Program-made: the position numbers and the translations under genes
Source: Pontibacter korlensis
GTDB taxonomy: Bacteria > Bacteroidota > Bacteroidia > Cytophagales > Hymenobacteraceae
Direction: 5' to 3'
Assembly: GCF_000973725.1 (NCBI RefSeq)
Contig: NZ_CP009621.1
Coordinates: 4,643,001-4,707,000, forward strand
DNA: 64,000 nt
Part shown: in pieces, positions 36,616 through 45,879 of the stretch
Numbering within the stretch: position 1 is the first letter of the stretch
How the letters are laid out: the number at the start of each line of letters is the position of its first letter
Notes under the pieces: model-generated
What the model saw: the letters and a program-made list of their open reading frames with translations, nothing else
What the model was told of the DNA's origin: nothing
Databases searched by the model: none

Positions 36616-37770
36616 CTAGTTAACCTTTAGCTTTCTTACTCTTTCTGGCTTTTTGGTCTCCTTATTCTTTCTCCTTCCCCACCAGATTGCAAAGCCTGTA
36701 ACAGGTAAACTAGCTGCAATTAAGCTGGCAAAAAAGGCGATTGTTTTACCAACTATACCTCCTATGGCTCCTACATGTATGTCGTAGTTCATGCGGATGA
36801 TCTTGTCTGCTAGTGAGGCTTCTGAGAACCTTCCGAAGCTATGGGTAACAGGTATCTCCTCTAAAGTGTACTGGTCGAAATACCGATAATCGCCGCGCCA
36901 ATAAGTATCTGTGTCGGGGTTAATGGCTGTCTCGATGGAGGCTTCATCATCATGCGGCACGTGTACTTCCAGGCTACCCCCTACCTGCTGGTGCTCTTCC
37001 AGCATCTTTAACCAGACCCGATCCATGGCAGGCATATCGGTATGGCTTACCTGCTGTGCCGGGTCTGAGTGGGGCTCATAAAACTCCACCAAGCTCTCCC
37101 CTCCCGAGGCCGCCCAATAAACTGATTTAGAGAACCACTGAAATCCCATTATCAAGCCAGTAAGCCCGATAAAGATGGCAACCCAGGTCATGTAGAAACC
37201 CAGTACATTGTGCATGTCGTAGTTTACGCGTCTCCACCTGGCACCCCATTTAACTGAGAAGCGTTGTTTGCGGGCAGCTTTGTTTTTAGGCCACCAAAGT
37301 ATAAGCCCCGTCAGCAGCATCAGCACAAACACTAATGTGCCGGAGGCAACAATCGGCTGCCCCACCTCAGGTGGTAACCACAGGTAATAGTGCCCCATGA
37401 TCAGGATCCGGAAAAAATCCTTATCCATATCTTTTACCTTGATCACATCACCAGTGTACGGATTCAGGAAGACCGTGAAGTAGTACTCCGGTTCAAAACT
37501 GAAGTATACCACTTTAGAGGCTTTCCCCTGCTCATAGCTCACACTGTGTGCCATCTTACCTGGTAGCTGTGCGTCCGCTATTTCCCTCAGCTTGGATGGG
37601 GGCAGCTTCTCCTCGTTCTGATGCGCTACAAAATGATAGGGCTGGGTGGCGTACTCTATTTCACGCTGGTAAGCCAGCATACAGCCTGTAATTCCCAGAA
37701 ACAACACCAACAGCCCGGATGCAAATCCGAGCCATAGGTGTACTTTACCAACCAATTTTCTAATCTTCAT
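36616..37770 (-). CDS. PepSY-associated transmembrane protein (iron-uptake type)
   Basis: The 384-residue protein has four predicted TM helices (LWLGFASGLLVLFLGITGCML near the N-terminus; two in the middle around IVASGTLVFVLMLLTGLILWW and MTWVAIFIGLTGLIMGF; one at the end) with PepSY-like periplasmic segments between. Conserved His residues lie at helix ends (VHLWLGF, YDMHNVLGFY, MNYDIHVGAIGG). Such proteins next to siderophore receptors are thought to act as ferric-siderophore reductases in the inner membrane. The start is 3 bp after the receptor gene ends, so the two are co-transcribed. It ends in a basic tail. Confidence 0.9.
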   Translation of the reverse strand: MKIRKLVGKVHLWLGFASGLLVLFLGITGCMLAYQREIEYATQPYHFVAHQNEEKLPPSKLREIADAQLPGKMAHSVSYEQGKASKVVYFSFEPEYYFTVFLNPYTGDVIKVKDMDKDFFRILIMGHYYLWLPPEVGQPIVASGTLVFVLMLLTGLILWWPKNKAARKQRFSVKWGARWRRVNYDMHNVLGFYMTWVAIFIGLTGLIMGFQWFSKSVYWAASGGESLVEFYEPHSDPAQQVSHTDMPAMDRVWLKMLEEHQQVGGSLEVHVPHDDEASIETAINPDTDTYWRGDYRYFDQYTLEEIPVTHSFGRFSEASLADKIIRMNYDIHVGAIGGIVGKTIAFFASLIAASLPVTGFAIWWGRRKNKETKKPERVRKLKVN

Positions 37771-37773
37771 GCT

Positions 37774-40173
37774 TTAAAACTTATATCCTACACTTACACG
37801 GTACTGGCGAGGAGCCTCTGTTTGCCAGTAATAGCCGTCGCTGCTGCCATCATAGTTAAAGTCGTAAGGAGAGCCGGAGTACAGGTACTCATCCAGTATG
37901 TTGTTTACATTCAGGGCCAGGCTCACTTTTCTGAACTGGTAAGAAACAGCTCCATCCAGGCGGAAGTAGTCAGGTAGGAGGCTTTCAGGGTTTTCGCTCA
38001 CAAACCAAGGGAAGCGCTCAAGTTGCCACTGGTAGCCTAAGGATACCCCTGCACCTTTCAGCAAGCCTTTTGGCTGCCGGTAAGAAAGCCAGGCGTTGGT
38101 GATGTGCTTGGCATAACCAGGCACTTTTGTTCCGATTTTAACAGGGTCTGTGTCTTCTGTTATTTCAGAGTTGGTAAAGGCGTAGTTAAACACCAGCCCC
38201 AGGTTTGGCACTACCTCTCCGCGCACGTCCACCTCTATACCCTGGGTTTGGGTTTGGCCCAACTGCAGGGATAGTGTTTGAGTAGGGTCGTTAGGGTCAG
38301 CTACCAACTGGTTGTTTTTGGTAATCTGGTAAGCCGAAACAGTGGAGTTCCATCTGCCGCCAAACCAATCCCGCTTAAATCCAACCTCTGTGTTATTTCC
38401 GGTGATAGGCTTCACTTTCTCATCATCTGCCAAACGCCCATTCTGCGGAATAAAAGACTGATCGTACAGCGCGTAGACAGAGGTATTTTTATCAAGCGTG
38501 GCACTTAAACCTACACGGGGAGTAAACTTCTCGTTCTTGATGATGGTGGTATACTGGTTTGTTTCAGATTTCGTGTAACGTCCTGCCAGGGTCAGGCGCA
38601 ACCTGTCATTTAAGAATGCAAGTTCATCCTGCAAGTATAGGGCTCCGTACTTTTGCCCCAGTATGTTGCCTCCGGCACGGTCTTCAAGCGACTTACTGCG
38701 ATCTATCACCGGTATACTGCCCTCATCAAGGCCATACACTGGATTGTAGATATTAAACGGCCTGTTCTGATCCAGCACAAAGTATTGATTCCAATCGGCC
38801 AGATACTCTTTGTTCCCCAGGTCTGCCCCACCTAGTATGCGGTGCGTGACAGGACCAGTCTTTACTTCACCGTTTACAAACACTTGCCCAAACTTGCTTA
38901 TGTTACGGGCATCCCAGCTGCTAAGCGTGCGCTGCATATCGCCTGCGGCATCTACGCCTGCCAGCCAAAGGGAACTACCCACCTGGTTGTAATGGAAGTA
39001 AGCTGTCTGGGCTGTTAGTTTCCACTTATCGCTGAAGGCATGCTCAAACAACAGGAAGCCGCTGTGGTCTTTCATGTCTGATGGCTCCAGGTTCGGGTCT
39101 GCAATGGTGAAGCTACGCGGCAGGTCTGCGTAATCGCGTGCTGAAAAGACATAGGCCGAGCCGATGGCCGACATGCGGGAAAACTGGTAAGTATACTCTG
39201 CTGTGAGTGATGTTCTGTCGCTGAAGTTATACTTTAGCACCGGTGCAATGGAGTAACGATCGTTGTACTCAAAGTCCCGCCACGATTCCTTCTTCTGCCC
39301 CATCAGGTTCAGGCGGTACAGCAGCTTTCCATCTCTGGTTACTTTGCCATCCAAGTCGGCTGTGGCACGGTAAGTGTCAAAGCTACCCAGCGTCAGGGTT
39401 ACTTCCTTGCCTGGCACTCCTGTAGGCTTTTTGGTAACCACATTGTAAAAACCGGCAGGATCACCGTTGGCCAACATAAATCCGGCAGGTCCTTTCACAA
39501 ACTCAATGCGCTCCACAAAGGACATATCTTCTGAAAGCGGCCCCCAGGTCGATTCCACGTTCATGCCATTGCGGAAAGGCGCCACTCTTGCACCGCGCAT
39601 GTTCATGCGGGTATAGTTGCCCCAATGCTCCTGCATGGTTACGCCACTTACGTTGCGCGACACTCCCTCCAGCATATCAAACACCTGCTGGTCTTGCAGC
39701 ACCGTGCCCGTTATGACCTGTATGTTTTGCGGCACCTCCAGCAGGCGGGTCTGCAAGCGCAGTGATTCTGATGGAAGCGTGGCGTTATATTTGTCTCGCT
39801 GTGCAGTCACCACAACTTCCTGAATGCGGGCCGCACTCTCGCTTAGTGTGAAGTTGGCTGCTGCCTTACTGTTAGCGGTAACTACTATGTTTTGTTCCTG
39901 AGGCTCTACCCCCAGCATCTGCACATGCAGGACATATGTACCAGGCTTAATCTTAGCGATGGTATAGTTACCTTCGGAGTTAGTATTAGCTCCCAGGTTT
40001 GTTCCTTTGAGACCGATAGATACCCCAACAGCCGGCTCACCGTCGGTAGTTTGAACATGACCTGTAACAGCACCAGTTTGTGCATAGGCTACTTGTAAAT
40101 TGAGAAGAATAATAAAAAAGGTTAGCAGCCCTTTTAGTATATTCCGGGAGGGATCAGAAGTAAATATCTCCAT
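37774..40173 (-). CDS. TonB-dependent siderophore receptor (FhuA/FecA type)
   Basis: The 799-residue protein has a signal peptide (ends AYAQ, residue 32), a carboxypeptidase-D-like regulatory domain (about 35-115), a plug (about 130-235, with TRMNMRGARVAPFRNGM and RIEFVKGPAGFMLANGDPAG) and a beta-barrel ending in YRVSVGYKF. The plug pattern with GPAG-x-x-x-x-G-x-P-G-x-x-N is typical of ferric-siderophore receptors. It is the first gene of a two-gene operon with the PepSY protein. The palindrome at 40181-40203 ends 8 bp before the ATG, so a bound repressor would block transcription or translation start. The siderophore is not predictable. Confidence 0.93.
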   Translation of the reverse strand: MEIFTSDPSRNILKGLLTFFIILLNLQVAYAQTGAVTGHVQTTDGEPAVGVSIGLKGTNLGANTNSEGNYTIAKIKPGTYVLHVQMLGVEPQEQNIVVTANSKAAANFTLSESAARIQEVVVTAQRDKYNATLPSESLRLQTRLLEVPQNIQVITGTVLQDQQVFDMLEGVSRNVSGVTMQEHWGNYTRMNMRGARVAPFRNGMNVESTWGPLSEDMSFVERIEFVKGPAGFMLANGDPAGFYNVVTKKPTGVPGKEVTLTLGSFDTYRATADLDGKVTRDGKLLYRLNLMGQKKESWRDFEYNDRYSIAPVLKYNFSDRTSLTAEYTYQFSRMSAIGSAYVFSARDYADLPRSFTIADPNLEPSDMKDHSGFLLFEHAFSDKWKLTAQTAYFHYNQVGSSLWLAGVDAAGDMQRTLSSWDARNISKFGQVFVNGEVKTGPVTHRILGGADLGNKEYLADWNQYFVLDQNRPFNIYNPVYGLDEGSIPVIDRSKSLEDRAGGNILGQKYGALYLQDELAFLNDRLRLTLAGRYTKSETNQYTTIIKNEKFTPRVGLSATLDKNTSVYALYDQSFIPQNGRLADDEKVKPITGNNTEVGFKRDWFGGRWNSTVSAYQITKNNQLVADPNDPTQTLSLQLGQTQTQGIEVDVRGEVVPNLGLVFNYAFTNSEITEDTDPVKIGTKVPGYAKHITNAWLSYRQPKGLLKGAGVSLGYQWQLERFPWFVSENPESLLPDYFRLDGAVSYQFRKVSLALNVNNILDEYLYSGSPYDFNYDGSSDGYYWQTEAPRQYRVSVGYKF

Positions 40174-40180
40174 ATATCGC

Positions 40181-40203
40181 TTATTTAGAATTAATCTATA
40201 TAA
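40181..40203 (-). promoter_or_regulatory. Iron-box-like palindrome before the siderophore receptor
   Basis: TTATTTAGAAT, central T, AATCTATATAA: the same 23-bp frame as the box at 36471-36493 with two arm mismatches between halves. Its place 8 bp from the ATG fits a repressor site. Confidence 0.65.
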
Positions 40204-40394
40204 GCCAAAAGTATAGCAAGCCAGAGCTCCCGCAAAATTTCTGCATAAGAATACCTAGTACTAGTGATAGGTTTGACTACAGCTAGCTAATGTTATAAAG
40301 ATATCAGTGGTTAAACACGTATCTTAAACTACTCCTGCAGCACATTATAGTAAGTGATCGTACTGCAGCACCTGCCTTATCCGTCTATAAAACA
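40204..40394. other. Spacer upstream of the siderophore receptor
   Basis: It is downstream of the ROK gene and upstream of the siderophore receptor. No gene or clear promoter motif is seen. Confidence 0.3.
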
Positions 40395-40434
40395 AAAGCG
40401 TGCCGGTATCGCAGGGATACCGGCACGCTTCTTT
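40395..40434 (-). terminator. Terminator of the ROK kinase gene
   Basis: AAGCGTGCCGGTATC pairs with GATACCGGCACGCTT around a four- to five-base loop; on the minus strand a T-rich tail (TTTTGTTTTATAG) follows. Confidence 0.9.
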
Positions 40435-40504
40435 GGTGATACTATGATTCAGGAAAGCTTAATTTAGGCCTGATTCCTACACTTTCTACTTTAAACTGTC
40501 TATA

Positions 40505-41473
40505 CTATACTTTCATTGCCCAAACCAAGGCACTTGCACCAAGTATAGCGGCATCAGCTTCTTTTAGTTCGCTAAACATTAGCAATACCTTATTTTTGAA
40601 AACAGCCAGGAGGTTCTTTTCCATATGCTCCCTTACCGGATTCATGAGCAAGTCACCGGCTTTGGTTACCCCGCCAAAAAGCACGATAGCCTCTGGTGAG
40701 GAGAACATCACGAAGTTGGCAAGTGCCTCGCCCAGTATTTGACCTGTAAACCGGTAAACCTCTTTTGCTAATTCATCCCCTTGCATGGCGCATTCAAATA
40801 CTGCCTTCGAGTCGATAGCATCTTCAGGATAGTCGTGCAACATGCTATGCTGCTTTGCTTCGGCTAGCAATTCTTTTGCTGTAAGCACTATACCTGTAGC
40901 TGAGGCGTAGGCCTCTAAGGAACCATATACGCCTGTTGACCAGTGCTGCCTTCCACCTGGGCGTATAATGGTATGGCCAAGTTCACCGGCAAACCCATCG
41001 TGGCCGTAAACTAACTCGCCTCCACAAACAATGCCGCTTCCTACACCAGTACCAAGTGTAATCACAATGAAATCTTTCATCCCCTTGGCTGCGCCATACA
41101 TCATCTCTCCTACTGCAGCCGCGTTAGCATCATTCGTAATAGAGCAAGGCAAGTGGAATTTGTTGCTTATCAGGCTGGCAAGTGGCACGATTCCCTTCCA
41201 GTTAAGGTTAGGCGCATGCTCTATAGAGCCAGAGAAAAAATTTGCATTGGGAGCGCCAACGCCAATTCCTTTTATGTTCTCTAAACCTACTGACTCAATG
41301 GCTGGCAATAAAGAAGTATAAAGAGCATCTACAAACTCCTCTGGGGTAGCATAAGCACTGGTGGATAGCCTGCCGCCGTAGGTAATTTCACCGCGGTGGT
41401 TTACCAGTCCAAATTTGGTGTTGGTTCCGCCAATGTCTACCCCCAGGGCATACTGTTTTATGTTCTTATTCAT
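40505..41473 (-). CDS. ROK family sugar kinase (glucokinase-like) lacking the zinc-Cys motif
   Basis: The 322-residue protein has the ATP-binding motif GVDIGGTNTKFG (11-22), catalytic Asp115 in ITNDANAAAVGE, the GTGVGSG phosphate loop (141-147) and the ROK segment GFAGELGHT with zinc-site His167. The usual CxCGxxGCxE cysteines that follow are absent: the stretch reads GRQHWSTGVYGSLEAYAS (about 174-191). It most likely phosphorylates glucose or another hexose with ATP; without the zinc site stability or specificity may differ. It is monocistronic, with its own terminator. Confidence 0.9.
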   Translation of the reverse strand: MNKNIKQYALGVDIGGTNTKFGLVNHRGEITYGGRLSTSAYATPEEFVDALYTSLLPAIESVGLENIKGIGVGAPNANFFSGSIEHAPNLNWKGIVPLASLISNKFHLPCSITNDANAAAVGEMMYGAAKGMKDFIVITLGTGVGSGIVCGGELVYGHDGFAGELGHTIIRPGGRQHWSTGVYGSLEAYASATGIVLTAKELLAEAKQHSMLHDYPEDAIDSKAVFECAMQGDELAKEVYRFTGQILGEALANFVMFSSPEAIVLFGGVTKAGDLLMNPVREHMEKNLLAVFKNKVLLMFSELKEADAAILGASALVWAMKV

Positions 41474-41809
41474 ATAGTTTTTGTGTTAGAATAGCTGCTG
41501 GCTAGTATATTGCTAGAGTAAAATGTCTTAGTTACGTGCGTATGCAAAAATAAGAGTGTGTTATACACGTTCCCAAACATAAACCTATCCGCAGAGCATT
41601 ACAATTTTTTCGCCAGCAGTTTAACCTAAAATTTCACAATCTTGTTGTTCCCCAAATACTTTTAAACCCAGGGCTTTGAAACTAATGTATAAGAGGCTTT
41701 ATACCTAGGAAGTCAATAGTTGCCTTGGTATTTCTTAGCTTACTCCAGGCTATCTGGCTTATTTAAAAAAAGATACAGCCTTTACTGAAGAGTGCTTTTT
41801 GAAAAGACC
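41474..41809. other. 336-bp intergenic region, nothing recognised
   Basis: Upstream of the ROK gene and downstream of the OYE gene. No convincing hairpin, repeat or small gene was found. Confidence 0.3.
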
Positions 41810-42925
41810 TTATAGTTCGAACTCTTTTATCTTAGCATCAGGCACAAAGAATTTTTGCGGATCCAACTCTTCCAGGGCCTTGCCTTCTGACACCTTATTA
41901 ACCCAGTCTTTGTTGGCCAGTGCGGTCTTACCTAATGTAACGACATCCACATCACCGCTCTGTAGCACAGACTCACCCAACTCGGGAGCATCTAAGTTCC
42001 CGTTGACAACTACTGGCAATCCGCTATGCTTTTTTGCAAGGGCTGCAAGTGTAGGGCCACCCTCTTTAAAAGCAGGTTGATCTGCATGATACTCGGTAAC
42101 ATGGATAAAGTCGAGGCCAGCTGTACCTAAGGCAGAGAATATAATCTCAGCGTCTTCCTCTTCGCCAGCCCACTTATGAGTGTAATCGTTTACTTTGCTC
42201 TGTGATATTCTGATGCCTACAGGAAATCCCTCTCCCACTGCCTCCCGGCAAGCTTGTACCGTTTCTACCAGCAGCCTAACCCGATTTTCAGTACTACCCC
42301 CGTACTCGTCCTGCCGCTGATTGGTATAGTCTGTTAGAAACTGATCAAGTATGTAACCGTTTGCACCGTGTATCTCTATGCCATCAAAGCCTGCCTCCTT
42401 TGCATTTTTGGCTGCCTGTGAAAAGCCTTTAACAACATCTGCAATGTCCTGCTTTGTCATCTCTCTTGGTACCGGAAAGGCACCTTGGCCTCCATAGAAC
42501 TCCATTTGCTTGCCCTTCGGTTGAACAGCAGAGGGGCCTATAGTTTCTTTTGCATGAGCGTTCCCTTGAGACAGGGCACCAGCATGCATTATCTGGCAGA
42601 TGATCTTTGCTCCTTCATTCTGTACGCTTTGCACAAGCTCTTTCCACCCTTCCACCTGCCTGTCATTAGCAATGCCGGGCTGGTTAAAGTACCCTTGGCT
42701 ATACTTCTCATCTGGATAAGTACCTTCGGTTATGATGAGCCCAAACCCACCCTTTGCATAGCGAGTGTAGTATCTCTTCATTGCCTCACTAGGCATTCCG
42801 TTATTTTCTGCAGAAGTTCTCGTCATGGGAGCTAGTCCAATGCGGTTTTTCAACTGTAGTTTTCCTAATTGTCCCTCAGAAAACAAAAGGGGGTATTTGC
42901 TTTTGGCTGCGCTCTGATTCTCCAT
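41810..42925 (-). CDS. Old Yellow Enzyme family NADH:flavin oxidoreductase
   Basis: The 371-residue (beta/alpha)8 protein has the FMN-binding start LKNRIGLAPMTRTS (about 25-38), GAKIICQIMHAGALS, the substrate-site pair in GIEIHGANGYILDQFLTDY (about residue 185 on) and STENRVRLL. These are OYE/NADH:flavin oxidoreductase hallmarks. The enzyme reduces activated C=C bonds (enones, nitro compounds) using NAD(P)H and FMN. It appears monocistronic. A short inverted repeat (GGCTTCT/AGAAGCC, 42952-42973) lies upstream. A decayed tail of a second copy lies at 1839-1990. Confidence 0.93.
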   Translation of the reverse strand: MENQSAAKSKYPLLFSEGQLGKLQLKNRIGLAPMTRTSAENNGMPSEAMKRYYTRYAKGGFGLIITEGTYPDEKYSQGYFNQPGIANDRQVEGWKELVQSVQNEGAKIICQIMHAGALSQGNAHAKETIGPSAVQPKGKQMEFYGGQGAFPVPREMTKQDIADVVKGFSQAAKNAKEAGFDGIEIHGANGYILDQFLTDYTNQRQDEYGGSTENRVRLLVETVQACREAVGEGFPVGIRISQSKVNDYTHKWAGEEEDAEIIFSALGTAGLDFIHVTEYHADQPAFKEGGPTLAALAKKHSGLPVVVNGNLDAPELGESVLQSGDVDVVTLGKTALANKDWVNKVSEGKALEELDPQKFFVPDAKIKEFEL

Positions 42926-42951
42926 AAGTTCGTTTTATCTAGTATAACTTA

Positions 42952-42973
42952 GGCTTCTTTATTTAGAGAAGCC
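42952..42973 (-). promoter_or_regulatory. Inverted repeat upstream of the OYE gene
   Basis: GGCTTCT and AGAAGCC flank a short AT spacer 27 bp before the ATG. It could be an operator or a leader hairpin; no other support. Confidence 0.3.
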
Positions 42974-43047
42974 ACATACGTGTTGTTGTAAGGTTATAAG
43001 AGATCAAAGGAAAAAGGTTCTTATAGGGTTGGTCTGCAAATCTTATT

Positions 43048-43079
43048 GTGGTCCTTTTTGAGTTGTGGTCCTTTTTGAG
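43048..43079 (+). repeat. Tandem 17-bp direct duplication
   Basis: GTGGTCCTTTTTGAGTT at 43048-43064 is followed at once by GTGGTCCTTTTTGAG at 43065-43079. It is intergenic, so it looks like a recent slippage duplication. Confidence 0.8.
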
Positions 43080-43106
43080 CAAACTTAAGCTTCCAAACAA
43101 AGTGTA

Positions 43107-43143
43107 AACCCCAAGGAAGTCAGAAGTCTTACCTTGGGGTTTT
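43107..43143 (-). terminator. Terminator of the PLP decarboxylase gene
   Basis: AAACCCCAAGG and CCTTGGGGTTT flank a 15-base loop with T residues after the stem on both strands. Confidence 0.8.
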
Positions 43144-43183
43144 TACAAGAACAGCTACAGCTGATTAAATAACAAAAGGCTGT

Positions 43184-44617
43184 TTATTGCACAGAGGCTA
43201 CTGCAGCTTTCTCCTCTACAGCTATAAGTAACTCCTGAAGCTCTTGCTCCGTGGAAAGCGGGTTCATAAGAGAGACGCGCAGGTATAAGCTGCCATTCAG
43301 AATGGTCTGCACAATATAGAACCGTCCTTCTTCGAGTAACTGCCTGCGGATTGACAGGTTTAAATTGTCTGAAGCTTCAGGCGATGCCTTTACCCGGAAA
43401 CACACAATGTTGCACTCGGGCTCATAAGCCAGCTCCAGGTTATCGTTAGCTTTAATTAAGTCGGCAAATATTTCTGCCAGCCCATAAAGCCGCTCTATGT
43501 TCTCTTGGAACACACCGTCGCCATATGTACGGAAGACAGTATAAACATTAAGCGCCGACATAGCCTTGGTGCATTCAAACGTACGCTTACCACCGTTATA
43601 CCACTCTTCAGTGTTTTGGTCGGTCCAAAGGTACTGCGCACGCTGTGAGAAGATTCTATAGGCATCTCCCCCGTTTTTAAATAGCACAGCAGTTGAGAGC
43701 GAAGGTGTCATCATCATCTTGTGGTAGTCCACCACCACGGAATCAGCTTGCTCTATGCCCTTTATCAAGTGCTTATATTTTGGAGAGAAAGCTGCAGGTG
43801 CCCCATGCGCCCCATCCACATGGAACCAGATGCCATACTGCTTACTGAAAGCAGCAATAGCCTCCATATCATCATAAGAGCCTGTGGATGTGGTTCCGGC
43901 ACAGCCCACTACACAAATAACCTGCTTGCCCTCTGACACAGCTTGCTGGTAATACTGCTCCAGTAGATCAGTGCGGAGCTGGAACTTCTCGTTTACAGGA
44001 ACCTTGATAATCCCGGATGCTCCCAGGCCCATAATACGTGCGGCCCTATCGATGCAATAATGGGCTTCTTCAGAAACTAAAACAGCCAATTGCTGCCCAT
44101 CCTGATACCCTTCCTGCCAGATAGCTGTCGCAGTGGCCCTTGCCGCCAGCAAACCGGTTAGGTTACCTAACGAGCCGCCAGAGGTAATAAAGCCGGAGGC
44201 CTGGTTGCTAAAGCCCAGTTTTTGCGCCAGATGCTCTGTCAGCACCTTTTCCAGTGTGTTACCAACCATCCCCATTTCATAGACCCCCATGCCCTGGTTC
44301 AGCAGTGCTGTTACAGCGCTGGATAGTACTGTGACCGGTAAAGTAGGTGTAGTCTGATGCCCGAGGTAACGCTTGCGGTGCACTTGTATAGAGCGGTCCA
44401 TGACATCTTTTAGCAGTTCCAGTGGGTCAGCCTGATCTGGTTTAGAAAAATCCTGCTGCCAGTAATCGAGTTGCTTTTCAGGGCTCTGCCACGGAATAGC
44501 CTGCACGTCTTCTCGGTCTGTGCTTGCTTCCGCCAGGTAATCAGCCATCATATCTACAAGGGCATGTCCTTGCTTGCGGAAGTCTTCTACTTTATAAGCT
44601 TTATCTAAAATACTCAT
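43184..44617 (-). CDS. PLP-dependent group II (aromatic L-amino acid type) decarboxylase
   Basis: The 477-residue protein is a fold-type I PLP enzyme. The segment ITSGGSLGNLTGLLAAR (about 144-160), His186 (SEEAHYC) stacking on the cofactor, Asp268 (HVDGAHG) and the Schiff-base Lys300 (VDYHKMMM) are all present. Family members decarboxylate aromatic amino acids, glutamate or 2,4-diaminobutyrate; the substrate cannot be fixed here. Length is normal. It ends with its own terminator and seems monocistronic. Confidence 0.92.
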   Translation of the reverse strand: MSILDKAYKVEDFRKQGHALVDMMADYLAEASTDREDVQAIPWQSPEKQLDYWQQDFSKPDQADPLELLKDVMDRSIQVHRKRYLGHQTTPTLPVTVLSSAVTALLNQGMGVYEMGMVGNTLEKVLTEHLAQKLGFSNQASGFITSGGSLGNLTGLLAARATATAIWQEGYQDGQQLAVLVSEEAHYCIDRAARIMGLGASGIIKVPVNEKFQLRTDLLEQYYQQAVSEGKQVICVVGCAGTTSTGSYDDMEAIAAFSKQYGIWFHVDGAHGAPAAFSPKYKHLIKGIEQADSVVVDYHKMMMTPSLSTAVLFKNGGDAYRIFSQRAQYLWTDQNTEEWYNGGKRTFECTKAMSALNVYTVFRTYGDGVFQENIERLYGLAEIFADLIKANDNLELAYEPECNIVCFRVKASPEASDNLNLSIRRQLLEEGRFYIVQTILNGSLYLRVSLMNPLSTEQELQELLIAVEEKAAVASVQ

Positions 44618-44931
44618 TACTTCAATTAAAACGTGTATTATACTACAAAGGAATGAAACGCAGAGCGGAAGAAAAAGTGCTGTTGCTGTACTTTAACTTA
44701 TTTCCACGTTACGCTTCTGGTTTCTAGGAAACCAGCCCCAGATACTCATGAACCAAAACATGGTATACCTCACTGGCATTCAGCACCAAACCCATTGCAC
44801 ATTACGCAGCCGCACAAGCATAAATTGCGCTAATGCAATGCAATCTGATAGCACAAATTAACACTTGCACCAGATCATCGTACTAGCTGAGGTTACCCAC
44901 TTCATCAACTCACATACTATTGAAATAACTT
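44618..44931. other. 314-bp divergent spacer, nothing recognised
   Basis: It separates the divergent decarboxylase and isoaspartyl peptidase genes, so it should hold both promoters. I see no clear TAnnTTTG element or palindrome. Confidence 0.3.
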
Positions 44932-45879
44932 ATGGCTAAACAGAAACCAATTGCCATTGTAGTACATGGTGGAGCAGGACCAGACTCCGACCATGTACAT
45001 GAGAACAAAAAGAAGTATGAAGAAGGCATACAGGAGGCAGTAGATGCAGGATACAAAGTATTGGAAGAGGGTGGGTCTGCTGTAGATGCTGTAGAGGCGG
45101 CTGTGATCAGCCTTGAGAACAACCCACTGTTTAACGCCGGAAGAGGCTCGGCTCTAAATGCAAATGGCGAGGTAGAGATGGATGCTGCTATTATGCGCGG
45201 CAATGACCAAGCCTCTGGTGCAGTAGCGCTGGTGCGGAACATAAGAAACCCCATTTCGCTTGCCAAAGCAGTTATGATGAATACCAAGTATCGCTTTCTA
45301 GGCGATATGGGCGCTTTAGAGTATGCTAAGAAGCTAGACATCAGATTTGAGCCTGCCTCCTACTTCATCACAGAACATCAGTTTGACCTTTTTTCTAAAA
45401 AGAGAGAAGATGAGTTTACCAGCAGTGACAACATAGGTCTGGACGAGTTGAACGCTCGTTTGCACGGCACTGTAGGAGCTGTTGCTCTTGATAAGAACGG
45501 ACTGATGGCTGCGGCAACGTCTACTGGCGGCACCGAAAATAAAAAAATGGGTCGCATTGGCGACAGCTGCATTATAGGTGTTGGATGTTATGCAAACAAC
45601 AAGACGTGTGCCATATCAGGTACAGGAGACGGAGAGCTTCTGATGAAAAATGTTATTGCTTATGATATATCTGCCTTGATGGAGTATAAAGGCATGTCGC
45701 TTCAGGAGGCTTGTGAGACCGCCGTGCTGGAGCGTGTAAACCCGGAAGAAGGCGATGTAGGTGTTATTGGCGTTGACTCGCAAGGAAACATCGCTCTGGT
45801 TTTTAACAGCGCGCGCATGCACAGGGGCTGGAAAACCAGTTCCAAACAGCATGGCGTCGAGATCTATCCTAAAAAATAA
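44932..45879 (+). CDS. Isoaspartyl peptidase/L-asparaginase (Ntn hydrolase)
   Basis: The 315-residue proenzyme has the family start IAIVVHGGAG (7-16), NAGRGSALN (68-76), and the autocleavage site before nucleophile Thr180 in LHGTVGAVALD, followed by TSTGG and the substrate-binding RIGDSCIIG. Autocleavage gives alpha and beta subunits. It hydrolyses beta-aspartyl dipeptides from damaged proteins and L-asparagine. There is no signal peptide, so it is cytosolic, unlike some periplasmic homologues. It is monocistronic and convergent with the AI-2E transporter gene. Confidence 0.94.
   Translation: MAKQKPIAIVVHGGAGPDSDHVHENKKKYEEGIQEAVDAGYKVLEEGGSAVDAVEAAVISLENNPLFNAGRGSALNANGEVEMDAAIMRGNDQASGAVALVRNIRNPISLAKAVMMNTKYRFLGDMGALEYAKKLDIRFEPASYFITEHQFDLFSKKREDEFTSSDNIGLDELNARLHGTVGAVALDKNGLMAAATSTGGTENKKMGRIGDSCIIGVGCYANNKTCAISGTGDGELLMKNVIAYDISALMEYKGMSLQEACETAVLERVNPEEGDVGVIGVDSQGNIALVFNSARMHRGWKTSSKQHGVEIYPKK

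Noticed and set aside
44524..44727. Plus-strand 67-codon frame at the decarboxylase start
   Set aside because: It overlaps the start of the well supported decarboxylase on the other strand and looks like a shadow.
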